NCBI RefSeq assembly: GCF_045984285.3 | Contig: NZ_JBJQIK030000001.1 | Coordinates: forward strand, 1-64,000 | Source of the DNA: Rugamonas sp045984285 | GTDB taxonomy: Bacteria > Pseudomonadota > Gammaproteobacteria > Burkholderiales > Burkholderiaceae_D | Length of the DNA stretch: 64,000 nt | Direction of reading: 5' to 3' | In this document: positions 16,026-24,074 of the stretch, in pieces | How the letters are laid out: every line of letters starts with the position of its first letter | Numbering within the stretch: position 1 is the stretch's first letter | The notes under the pieces: generated by a model | The model's input: the letters and a program-made list of their open reading frames with translations, nothing else | Told to the model about the DNA's origin: nothing | Databases searched by the model: none | Translations under genes and position numbers: made by a program

Positions 16026-19000
16026 TCAGTCCTCGCTGGCGAAGGTGGTGTTGGCCATGATCTGTTCGGTAATGCGTGCCAGCAGGGGCCACAGGCGGGC
16101 CATCAGGGCGCGTGCCATGGCCGCCTCTTCTTCAGGCTCGGCAGGCGGCAGGCGCTCCAGGCGCTGGCACAGCTCGCCCAGTCCCAGGGCGCCCACGGTG
16201 CGCGCGGCGGCCTTCACCCGGTGGCCCAGCTCGCGGATCTGCTGGATATCGCCCTGCTGCAGCGCCGTTTCCATCTCGCTGAAGGCCTGCTCGCTGCTCT
16301 GCAGGAACTTGAAGGCGAATTTGCGTATCTTGTCCGGATGGTAGCCCAGAAGCTGGGCCAGCACCGTTAAATCGATCACTTCCGGATCGCCCGCCAGCGT
16401 CGGGAAGGCGGCGGCCGCGCGCGGCGCCGGCGCCTCGTCTGCGGCCGGGCGCTCCGGCAGCCAGCGCGCAATGGTTTGCACCATCAGCGCGGGCTGGATC
16501 GGTTTCGAGATGAAGTCGTCCATCCCGGCCTCGATGCAGCGCGCGCGGTCCTCGCTGGTGGCGGTGGCCGTCATGGCCAGCACGCGGGTATGGGCCAGGC
16601 GCGCATCGGCGCGGATATGGCGGGTGGCTTCCAGGCCGTCCATCAGCGGCATCTGCACATCCATCAGCACGCAGTCGAAGGGCGCCTGGCGCAGCAGGTC
16701 GAGCGCCTCGGCGCCGTTATTGGCGAGGCAGACCACGCAGCCCGCTTCTTCCAGCATCTCCAGCGCGATCTGCTGGTTGAAGGTGTTGTCCTCCACCAGC
16801 AGGATGCGGGCGCCCTTCAGCGCAGCCAGCACCGCGCTGTTGCGGGCGCTGTCCGCCAGCTCGGCCGCGGCATCGCCGACCTGCTTGATGATGTCCGGCA
16901 CGCTGCGCGTGGACACGCCCAGCTGGGCCGTGAACCAGAAGGTGCTGCCCGCGCCCGGCGCGCTGTGCACGCCCACCTCGCCGCCCATCAGCTGCGCCAG
17001 CTGCTTGCAGATGGCCAGGCCCAGGCCGGTGCCCCCGTATTCGCGGGTGGTGGAGGTGTCCGCCTGCTGGAAGGACTGGAACAGCTTGCCGATTTCGTGT
17101 TCGGACAGGCCGATGCCGTGGTCGCTCACCTCGAAGCGCACCACGCAGTGCTGCGCATCGCTGACCACATTGATCACGCGCACGATGATGCTGCCTTCCT
17201 CGCTGAACTTGATGGCGTTGTTGGCGTAGTTGATCAGCACCTGGCCGATGCGCAGCGGGTCGCCGCGCAGTACCGGCGGCAGCGCCGGATCGACTTCGAA
17301 TTCCATCAGCAGGCCCTTGCCGGCCGCCTTCGGCGCCACCACGGTGGTCAGCGTCTGCAGCACATGGTCCATCGAGAAGTCCAGCTGCTCGATCTGCAGC
17401 TTGCCGGCTTCGATCTTCGAGATATCCAGGATATCGTCGATGATGCGCAGCAGGTGCTCGCCGGCGAAACGGATTTTTTCCAGGTAGTCGCGCTGGCGCG
17501 GATCGAGTTCGGTTTTCAGCGCCAGGTAGGCCATGCCGATCACGCCATTCATCGGCGTGCGGATCTCGTGGCTCATATTCGCCAGGAACTGGCCCTTGGC
17601 CAGGCTGGCTTCCTCGGCCACCTGCTTGGCCTGGTCGAGCTGGCGGGTGCGCTGGGCCACGCGCTCTTCCAGGTGTTCGTTCAGGTCGCGCAGGTCGCGC
17701 TCCACCTTCTTGCTGTCGGTGATGTCGATCGACATGCAGATCAGGTAGGCCGGGCTGCCTTTTTCGTTGTACACCGGCTTCTTGAAGGTGCGCAGGTGGC
17801 GCTGCTGGCCGATCTTGGGATTAAAGATGGTTTCTTCATAGTCGATCAGCTCGCCGTGCTCGAAAGCCTGCAGGTCGCGTTCGCGGAAGCGCGCCGCCTC
17901 CTCCTCGGTATGCATGGGGCGGTAATCGCCCGCGCGCAGCTGCTCCAGCGAGTAGCCGAACTGCTGTTCGCTGGCGGGATTCATCAGGATCATATGGCTG
18001 TCCGGCGCCTTCAGGAACAGGCCGATCGGCATCATCTTGATGATTTCCTGCAGCCGCTGCTCGCCGCGCCGCACCGCGTCTTCGCTGCGCTTGCGGTAGG
18101 TGATGTCGGTGAGGCTGGCCACGGCCATGGTGGCGGCGCCGAATTCGTCGCGCATCGGTTCCGCGTTCACGGAAAGCCAGACCGTGCTGCCTGCCGTGCC
18201 CACGCCCATCACCACGTCGCGCACGGATTCGCCCGAGAGCAGGGCGCGCCGCACCGGATGCTCGTCCGTCTCGTACTGGCGGCCGTCTTCGTGCACGCCG
18301 GGCCACAGCGGCGCGCCGCTGGCGGAGAAATCGCCCAGCATGCGCGCGGCGGCGGCATTGCATTCGAGGACAGTGCCTTCGCCGTTCAGCACCACCAGGC
18401 CATTGGTGACGGCATTGAACACGGAGGCCATGCGCTGGCTGGAGTTGCGCAGCGCCACTTCGGCCAGGCGGCGGTCGGTGATGTCGGTAATCATGGCCAG
18501 CGTGCCGGCATAGGCGCCGTCGTCGGCATGCACCAGGGTGGTGGACAGCAGGCACCACAGCGAGGAACGGTCGCGCCGGTAGAAGCGCGCGTCGCCCTGT
18601 TCCGCCTGGCCCGGCCGGCGCTGCTGGTGCTGGCGCTTGAGCAGGGCGCGGCTTTCCTCGTCCATGAAGTCGCTCATCGGCCGCCCCAGCATGGCTTCCG
18701 TTTCATAGCCCAGCATGCGCGCCATGGTCGGGTTGACGAAGGTGGTGCGGTCATCGGCATCCGTCATCCAGATGCCTTCGGCGGCGGTCTGCACGATCAG
18801 GCGGTAGCGCTCGGAACTCGTATGCAGCGCTTCGTCGCTGCGCTGGCGCTGCGTCATGTCGCGCAGCGACACCACGGACAGGTTCTGGCCCGGCAGCTGG
18901 ATCGGCGCGATATGCACCATGGCCGGGAAATGGCTGCCGTCCTGGCGGCGCGCGGTCAGCACGCGGCCCGGCAGGCGCGGGCGCGAGAACAGCTCGCGCA

Positions 19001-20639
19001 GGCCGCCCGGCACGCTGCGCATCAGGTCCGGCACCAGCAGTTCCATGGACAGGCTGCTCATCTCGCCGCCTTCGTAGCCGAAGCATTCGGTGCAGGCGGC
19101 ATTGGCATAGCGCACGCGGCCCGCGCTGTCGGCCGCCAGCATGGCGCCCGGCATGGCGTCGAGGATGGCGGCCACGCGCGCCTCCTCGGCCTGCGCGCGG
19201 TCGCCGATATCGGCCATGGTGCCGCTGATGCGCAGCGGACGGCCATCGGCGTCGCGCGCCACCACCATGCCGCGCGACAGCACCCAGCGCCAGCTGCCGT
19301 CCTTGCAGCGCATGCGGAACTCCCACAGGAAGCGCTCCTTCTCCGCATCGGGCGCTTCCACGCGCGCCATTTCCTGCAGCAGGCGCGGGCGGTCGTCCGG
19401 ATGCACCAGGTCCAGCCACTGCTCCAGCGTATGCGGCAGCAGTTCGCCGTGGCGGTAGCCCAGGATCTCGCAGTAGCGTGCCGACAGCTGCAGCACGGGT
19501 TGCTGCGGCTGCCAGTCCCACAGGCCCTCGCCGGAACCTTCCAGCGCAAAGCTGGCCAGGCGCTCGGCGTCGTCGGCCCGCTGTTCGGCGCCGCGCAGCA
19601 CCACGGCCACGCGGCGCTGGCGCCATGCCACAAAGCCCAGCAGCAGGGCGGCCAGCGCCGCGCCGCCGAGATATATCCAGCGCATGCTGCGTTCCGGTTC
19701 CTCGTACAGGAAGCCGTCCAGCGGGAAGCCGCGCGGCATCATGCCGAGGGCGGCATAGCTGTCCGCAATCGCTTGCCAGCGCGCCGGATTGCTGTAGCCC
19801 AGGTCGACCAGGTTCTGCTCCAGCAGCGGCGCGGTCTGCTGCGCCTCGAACATCAGGTGTTCGCGCTGGTTGCGGTTCGGGTAGCGCGCGCGGATCAGGT
19901 CCACCATCTCCGCCGGATGCGCCATGGCATAGCGCCAGCCGCGCAGGGTGGCTTCGCGCATGGCGCGCGCCCGGTCCGGATGCTTGCGCAGTTCGTCCTC
20001 CGTGGTGTACAGCACGTCGCCGTAGAAATCGATGCCTGCGGCGCGCGGCGAGATGGTGTCGTAAGCGAAGCCCGCGCGATCCAGTTCAAAGGGCGCTTCG
20101 GTGATATAGCCCGTCATCGCATCGAGGCGGCCCTGCAGCAGGTCGGTATGGCGGTGCGTGTGCGGCACCAGCGTCAGATCCTGCAGCCGCAGGCCCTGCT
20201 TGCGCAGCATGGCGCGGATTTCGTCGTCGGCCAGCGCCATCATGATGCGGTTGCCGGGACGCGGAATCTTCAATCCCTGCGGATCCTTGCGCGCAAACAG
20301 CGCCAGCGGGGAATGCTGGAAGATGGAAGCCAGCACCACCACCGGCTGGCCTTGGGCGCGCACCAGCAGCAGGCTGCTGTTGCCGGTGCCGTACTGGGCA
20401 TGGCCTTCCAGCACCGACTGGGTGGGATTCTGGCCCGGCTCCGCTTCCAGCAGCGTGACATCGAGGCCGGCCTCCTTGTAGAAGCCCTTGTCCTGCGCCG
20501 CGTAGAAGCCGGCGAACTGGAACTGGTGCGTCCATTTCAGCTGCACCGTCACCTTTTCCTGCGCCGCGGCATGCACCTGCCACGCGAGCAGGGTCAGCAC
20601 GGCGAGGCGCTTCAGGAGAGGTTTGCGGAACGGCGGCAT
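16026..20639 (-). CDS. Hybrid sensor histidine kinase with N-terminal NMT1/THI5-like binding-protein domain
   Basis: 1537 residues. Signal peptide 1-26; periplasmic NMT1/THI5-like substrate-binding domain about 28-310 (VQLKWTHQFQFAGFYAAQDKGFYKEAGLDV); one TM helix 321-338; five PAS-type units about 360-975; HisKA with His1024 in SHEIRTP; HATPase with Asn1140/1141, Asp1173 (DHGIG) and GGTGLGLAI (1202-1210); REC with Asp1327 in LMDVQMP and Lys1379; C-terminal Hpt with His1473 in LGHRVKAAARTVG. All relay residues are present, so a full His-Asp-His-Asp phosphorelay is expected, ending on the CheY-like protein downstream. The frame extends upstream over hutC, but the signal peptide fixes the start at 20639, 11 bases after hutC. 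NMT1-type domains often bind pyrimidine or similar rings; the ligand here is unknown. Confidence 0.9.
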   Translation of the reverse strand: MPPFRKPLLKRLAVLTLLAWQVHAAAQEKVTVQLKWTHQFQFAGFYAAQDKGFYKEAGLDVTLLEAEPGQNPTQSVLEGHAQYGTGNSSLLLVRAQGQPVVVLASIFQHSPLALFARKDPQGLKIPRPGNRIMMALADDEIRAMLRKQGLRLQDLTLVPHTHRHTDLLQGRLDAMTGYITEAPFELDRAGFAYDTISPRAAGIDFYGDVLYTTEDELRKHPDRARAMREATLRGWRYAMAHPAEMVDLIRARYPNRNQREHLMFEAQQTAPLLEQNLVDLGYSNPARWQAIADSYAALGMMPRGFPLDGFLYEEPERSMRWIYLGGAALAALLLGFVAWRQRRVAVVLRGAEQRADDAERLASFALEGSGEGLWDWQPQQPVLQLSARYCEILGYRHGELLPHTLEQWLDLVHPDDRPRLLQEMARVEAPDAEKERFLWEFRMRCKDGSWRWVLSRGMVVARDADGRPLRISGTMADIGDRAQAEEARVAAILDAMPGAMLAADSAGRVRYANAACTECFGYEGGEMSSLSMELLVPDLMRSVPGGLRELFSRPRLPGRVLTARRQDGSHFPAMVHIAPIQLPGQNLSVVSLRDMTQRQRSDEALHTSSERYRLIVQTAAEGIWMTDADDRTTFVNPTMARMLGYETEAMLGRPMSDFMDEESRALLKRQHQQRRPGQAEQGDARFYRRDRSSLWCLLSTTLVHADDGAYAGTLAMITDITDRRLAEVALRNSSQRMASVFNAVTNGLVVLNGEGTVLECNAAAARMLGDFSASGAPLWPGVHEDGRQYETDEHPVRRALLSGESVRDVVMGVGTAGSTVWLSVNAEPMRDEFGAATMAVASLTDITYRKRSEDAVRRGEQRLQEIIKMMPIGLFLKAPDSHMILMNPASEQQFGYSLEQLRAGDYRPMHTEEEAARFRERDLQAFEHGELIDYEETIFNPKIGQQRHLRTFKKPVYNEKGSPAYLICMSIDITDSKKVERDLRDLNEHLEERVAQRTRQLDQAKQVAEEASLAKGQFLANMSHEIRTPMNGVIGMAYLALKTELDPRQRDYLEKIRFAGEHLLRIIDDILDISKIEAGKLQIEQLDFSMDHVLQTLTTVVAPKAAGKGLLMEFEVDPALPPVLRGDPLRIGQVLINYANNAIKFSEEGSIIVRVINVVSDAQHCVVRFEVSDHGIGLSEHEIGKLFQSFQQADTSTTREYGGTGLGLAICKQLAQLMGGEVGVHSAPGAGSTFWFTAQLGVSTRSVPDIIKQVGDAAAELADSARNSAVLAALKGARILLVEDNTFNQQIALEMLEEAGCVVCLANNGAEALDLLRQAPFDCVLMDVQMPLMDGLEATRHIRADARLAHTRVLAMTATATSEDRARCIEAGMDDFISKPIQPALMVQTIARWLPERPAADEAPAPRAAAAFPTLAGDPEVIDLTVLAQLLGYHPDKIRKFAFKFLQSSEQAFSEMETALQQGDIQQIRELGHRVKAAARTVGALGLGELCQRLERLPPAEPEEEAAMARALMARLWPLLARITEQIMANTTFASED

Positions 20640-20650
20640 CAGCGCGGGGC

Positions 20651-21370
20651 TCAGGAGACCGTGCCGGTGAACTGGTAGCGGTGGCCCGGATGCCACATGG
20701 TGACAATGGAAGCAACCCGGCCGGCGGAACGGGTCTGGCGCTTGAGCACCAGGCAGGGCTGGCGTGCCTCCATGGCCAGCATGTCGGCGATATCGCGCGG
20801 CGCGGCCAGCGCTTCCAGGCTGTAGCTGGCGCCCTGCAGCGGCGCGGCGGCCACCAGGTATTCGTTCGGCGTCTGCTGCGTGAAGTCCTGCTGGATATAG
20901 TCCGGCGCGCACAGGGGATTGACCCAGCGGTCCTCCACCTGGATCGGCACCCCGTTCTCATAGTGCACCAGCACCGAGTGGTACAGCACATGGCCGGCCG
21001 GCAGGTCGAACTGCTTGGCCAGCAGCTCATTGGCCTTGGCGCGCTCCAGCAGCTGCAGGCTGCTGCGGTGGGCATGGCCGCGCGCACGCACTTCGTCCGC
21101 AATGCTGCGGATTTCGAGCAGGGTAGCCTGGTATTTTTGCGGAGCGACGAAGGTGCCGGAACCCTGGCGGCGCGTGAGCACGGCTTCGGCCGTCAGCTCG
21201 CGCACGGCGCGGTTGACCGTCATGCGCGACACGCCAAACTGCTTGACCAGCGCCTGTTCAGACGGAATGACGTCACCTTCCTTCCAGTGACCGGCTGCGA
21301 TCTGTGCGGTCAGGAAATCTTTGATGCGCTGGAAGATGGGGGTGCCGTCCTGTACTTGCTGTGCGTCCAA
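20651..21370 (-). CDS. hutC: Histidine utilization repressor
   Basis: GntR/HutC-family repressor, 239 residues: winged helix (EGDVIPSEQALVKQFGVSRMTVNRAVRELTAEAVLTRRQGSGTFVAP) and a UTRA ligand domain (RWVNPLCAPDYIQQDFTQQTPNEYL, MWHPGHRYQFTG at the end). In known species HutC binds TTGTATA-type palindromes and is released by urocanate. Such a palindrome lies in the hutU promoter at 25747-25760. Unusually, hutC is not beside the hut genes but 4.4 kb away on the other strand, leading an operon with the hybrid kinase and CheY-like genes. The ligand domain ends 11 bases before the kinase start. Confidence 0.92.
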   Translation of the reverse strand: MDAQQVQDGTPIFQRIKDFLTAQIAAGHWKEGDVIPSEQALVKQFGVSRMTVNRAVRELTAEAVLTRRQGSGTFVAPQKYQATLLEIRSIADEVRARGHAHRSSLQLLERAKANELLAKQFDLPAGHVLYHSVLVHYENGVPIQVEDRWVNPLCAPDYIQQDFTQQTPNEYLVAAAPLQGASYSLEALAAPRDIADMLAMEARQPCLVLKRQTRSAGRVASIVTMWHPGHRYQFTGTVS

Positions 21371-21500
21371 TCAATTCTCCGCGGGCGAGGGTATTGCGAT
21401 TCTAGCATCGCTTACTCCGAATTCAAAAGCAAGAGCCGGAGTGTAGGATGTGGTCTGGCTCCGTACCATGCAGCTATCGACATTCAATCCGGAGTACGAG

Positions 21501-22559
21501 ATGAGCAAGACCAGATTCCTGAGCGACGACGAGCGCTGGGCCGCCGTGCAGCAGCGCGACCATGATGCCGACGGCCAGTTCTACTATTCGGTGCGCACCA
21601 CCGGTGTTTACTGCCGCCCGTCCTGCGGCGCGCGGCCTGCGCTGCGCGGCAACGTGGCCTTCCATGCCAGCACGGCGGATGCCGAAGCGGCCGGTTTCCG
21701 CGCCTGCCTGCGCTGCAAGCCGGACCAGCCGCCGCTGGCCGAGCGCCACGCCGCCATGGTGGCCGAAATGTGCCGCCTGATCGACGCGGCGGAAGAGGAG
21801 CCGGACCTGGCCGCGCTGGCCGAAGCCAGCGGCATGAGCCGCTTCCATTTCCACCGCATCTTCAAATCCGTCACCGGCATCACGCCCAAAGCCTATGCGG
21901 TGGCCCAGCGCAAGGCGCGCATGCAGCAGGGTCTTGCCAAAGAAGCCACTGTTACCGACGCCATCTACGCGGCAGGCTTCAATTCCAGCGGCCGCTTTTA
22001 CGCCGCCTCGCAGCAGGCGCTGGGCATGACCCCGTCGGCCTACCGATCCGGCGGCGCCGGCTCGGTAATCCGCTTTGCGATTGCGGAGTGCTCGCTGGGC
22101 CCTATCCTGGTGGCGAGCACGGAAGTGGGCATCTGCGCCATCCTGATGGGCGACGACCCGGAAGCGCTGGCGCGCGACCTGCAGGACCGCTTCCCGAAAG
22201 CGGAGCTGATCGGCGCCGATCCGGGCTTCGACAAGGTGGTGGCGAAAGTGATCGGCCTGGTGGAAGCCCCCGAAATCGGCCTCGACCTGCCGCTGGACGT
22301 GCGCGGCACGGCCTTCCAGCAGCGCGTGTGGCAGGCGCTGCGCGAAATCCCGGCCGGCCGCACGGTAAGCTACGCCGAGCTGGCCGACATGATCGGCGCC
22401 CCCAAAGGCGCGCGCGCCGTGGCAGGCGCCTGCGCCGCGAACGCCATCGCCGTCGCCATCCCCTGCCACCGCGTAGTCCGCAACGACGGCTCGCTGTCCG
22501 GCTACCGCTGGGGCGTCGACCGCAAAGTCGCCCTCCTCGAACGCGAGGGCGGCAAATGA
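21501..22559 (+). CDS. ada: Bifunctional Ada: methylphosphotriester/O6-methylguanine methyltransferase and transcriptional activator
   Basis: Repairs alkylated DNA and, once methylated on the N-terminal Cys, activates the adaptive response. 352 residues: zinc domain with Cys38, Cys42, Cys69, Cys72 (TGVYCRPSCGARPALRGNV, FRACLRCKP; Cys38 is the methyl acceptor), an AraC-type HTH region about 85-182 (MSRFHFHRIFKSVTGITPKAY), and a methyltransferase domain with active Cys322 in IPCHRVVRNDGSLSGYRWG. Start 21501 has CCGGAG upstream; a frame from 21450 adds a non-homologous segment. The next gene overlaps by four bases (ATGA), so the oxygenase is part of the Ada operon. Confidence 0.95.
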   Translation: MSKTRFLSDDERWAAVQQRDHDADGQFYYSVRTTGVYCRPSCGARPALRGNVAFHASTADAEAAGFRACLRCKPDQPPLAERHAAMVAEMCRLIDAAEEEPDLAALAEASGMSRFHFHRIFKSVTGITPKAYAVAQRKARMQQGLAKEATVTDAIYAAGFNSSGRFYAASQQALGMTPSAYRSGGAGSVIRFAIAECSLGPILVASTEVGICAILMGDDPEALARDLQDRFPKAELIGADPGFDKVVAKVIGLVEAPEIGLDLPLDVRGTAFQQRVWQALREIPAGRTVSYAELADMIGAPKGARAVAGACAANAIAVAIPCHRVVRNDGSLSGYRWGVDRKVALLEREGGK

Positions 22560-23338
22560 GCACCACCCATGGCCCCGCCGCCGGCCCACGTGTCCACCTT
22601 GGGGTCAGGCACCAAGGTGGACACGGCCTCAGCGGTGAACTCGGCGGCACAAGCCCATTCGATTGGGCCGCGGTCGCGGCCGAGCTCGATGAATTCGGCT
22701 GCGCCGTGGTGCGCGGCGTGCTGAGCCCTGAAGAATGCGCCGCGCTGGCCGCCTGCTATGCGGAACCGGGCCACTTCCGCAGCCGCGTCGTCATGGAGCG
22801 CCACGGTTTCGGCCGCGGCGAATACCAGTACTTCCGCTACCCGCTGCCCGGCATGGTGGCCGCACTGAGGGAGCGGATGTATGCCCCGCTGGCCGCCATC
22901 GCCAACCGCTGGTACGAAGCGATGCAGATCGACATCCGCTTCCCGCCCACGCACGCGGCATTTCTCGACCGTTGCCACGCCGCAGGACAGGAACGCCCCA
23001 CGCCGTTGCTGCTACAATACGAGGCAGGCGACTACAACTGCCTGCACCAGGACCTGTACGGCGACCACGTCTTCCCCTTGCAAGCGGCCTTCCTGCTGTC
23101 GCAGCCGGGCAAGGATTTCGAAGGCGGCGAATTCGTGCTCACCGAGCAGCGGCCGAGAATGCAGTCGCGCGCTGAAGTGGTGCCGCTGCTGCAGGGCGAC
23201 TGCGTGATCTTCCCGGTGTTTCACCGCCCGGTAAACGGCACGCGCGGCATCTACCGCGTGAGCATGCGGCACGGCGTGAGCCGCCTGCGCAGCGGCCGGC
23301 GCCATACCCTCGGCATCATCTTCCACGACGCCAGCTGA
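22556..23338 (+). CDS. 2-oxoglutarate/Fe(II)-dependent oxygenase linked to ada
   Basis: 260-residue oxygenase of the double-stranded beta-helix fold. The Fe(II) ligands are visible as HQD in NCLHQDLYGDH and a distal His in PVFHRPVNG or RHGVSRLRSGRRHTLGIIFHD, with the Arg/His tail giving the 2-oxoglutarate contact. It is translationally coupled to ada, so an AlkB-like role in reversing alkylation damage is plausible, but the sequence is not close to classical AlkB and the substrate is unproven. Residues about 12-23 are encoded by a 37-base palindromic repeat (22589-22625) that seems to be an insertion within the reading frame. A domain start near SPFDWAAVAAELDEFG is likely. Confidence 0.82.
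   Translation: MSTTHGPAAGPRVHLGVRHQGGHGLSGELGGTSPFDWAAVAAELDEFGCAVVRGVLSPEECAALAACYAEPGHFRSRVVMERHGFGRGEYQYFRYPLPGMVAALRERMYAPLAAIANRWYEAMQIDIRFPPTHAAFLDRCHAAGQERPTPLLLQYEAGDYNCLHQDLYGDHVFPLQAAFLLSQPGKDFEGGEFVLTEQRPRMQSRAEVVPLLQGDCVIFPVFHRPVNGTRGIYRVSMRHGVSRLRSGRRHTLGIIFHDAS
22589..22625. repeat. REP-like palindrome inside the oxygenase coding region
   Basis: CGTGTCCACCTTGG and CCAAGGTGGACACG pair perfectly (14 bp) around a nine-base loop GGTCAGGCA. It keeps the reading frame and encodes about twelve residues (RVHLGVRHQGGH). The word family (GTGTCCACCTTGG, GGTCAGGCACC) resembles dispersed repeats known from Oxalobacteraceae genomes; copy number cannot be checked here. Confidence 0.75.
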
Positions 23339-23340
23339 AA

Positions 23341-23979
23341 TCAGGGCAGTTCGCTGCCCGAATGCGGATCCACCGAGTACGGGTAATGCTGGTCGAGGAA
23401 GCCCGGCTGCGCCTTCACGCGGCCGATCCAGGCACAAACGGCAGGGAAGTCCGATAGCGGCAGCCCCGCCTCATCCGCCCGGTGTACATAGGCGAACAGC
23501 GACATATCGGCAATCGTATACAGCTCGCCGGTGATGAAGGGCCGCACGGTGAGCTCGCGTTCGAGGATTTCCAGCGCCTTCAGGCCGCCCGCGCGCCGCA
23601 TCTTCACCAGCGCTTCCGGCCGGCGTTCCAGCTTGCCCGTCATGCGCCAGTAGCGCAGCGAGGCAATCGCCAGCACATAGTCCTGTTCGAAGGACATCCA
23701 CTGCTGTACCTTGGCCGCGCCAAATGCATCGGCAGGCAGGTAGGGCGTGCCATGCGCTAAATAGGTCAGGATCGCATTCGACTCGGCCAGCACGCGTCCA
23801 TCATCCAGCTTGATCGCAGGCACGGCGCCCCCCGGGTTCACGGCGAGGAATGCCGGGGTCTGTCCTTCGCCCTCGAAAATGCTGACGATCTGCTGCCGGT
23901 AAGGCATCTGCAGGTGATTGAGCAGCAGCCGTACTTTGTAGGCGTTCTGCGAGGGAAGGTAATCAAATAAGGTCAACAT
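23341..23979 (-). CDS. Glutathione S-transferase family protein
   Basis: 212 residues with the two GST domains: an N-terminal thioredoxin-like fold (MLTLFDYLPSQNAYKVRLLLNHLQMPYRQQIVSIFEGEGQTPAFLAVNPGGAVPAIKLDDG, then the glutathione-contact SNAIL) and a helical C-terminal domain (GELYTIADMSLFAYVHRADEAG, the N-capping box S/T-x-x-D). The Ser of LPSQNAYK is the probable catalytic residue. The start at 23979 has GGAGAG; the frame to 24084 is an upstream extension. The gene ends two bases from the oxygenase gene, tail to tail. It could conjugate electrophiles or isomerise a catabolite. Confidence 0.87.
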   Translation of the reverse strand: MLTLFDYLPSQNAYKVRLLLNHLQMPYRQQIVSIFEGEGQTPAFLAVNPGGAVPAIKLDDGRVLAESNAILTYLAHGTPYLPADAFGAAKVQQWMSFEQDYVLAIASLRYWRMTGKLERRPEALVKMRRAGGLKALEILERELTVRPFITGELYTIADMSLFAYVHRADEAGLPLSDFPAVCAWIGRVKAQPGFLDQHYPYSVDPHSGSELP

Positions 23980-24074
23980 GGGGCTCTCCAGTCCAAAACC
24001 AGATTGGACCAGCCGGCGAAATTCGCTACACTCTGATTCTTGCTTTCGAATCCGACAATAGTGAAAGGCCGACC

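Noticed and set aside
16476..20678. Open frame of 1400 codons on the plus strand opposite the hybrid kinase
   Set aside because: High GC keeps the antisense frame open; its translation is rich in His, Gln, Arg and Ala without any domain, while the minus strand encodes a clear multidomain kinase.
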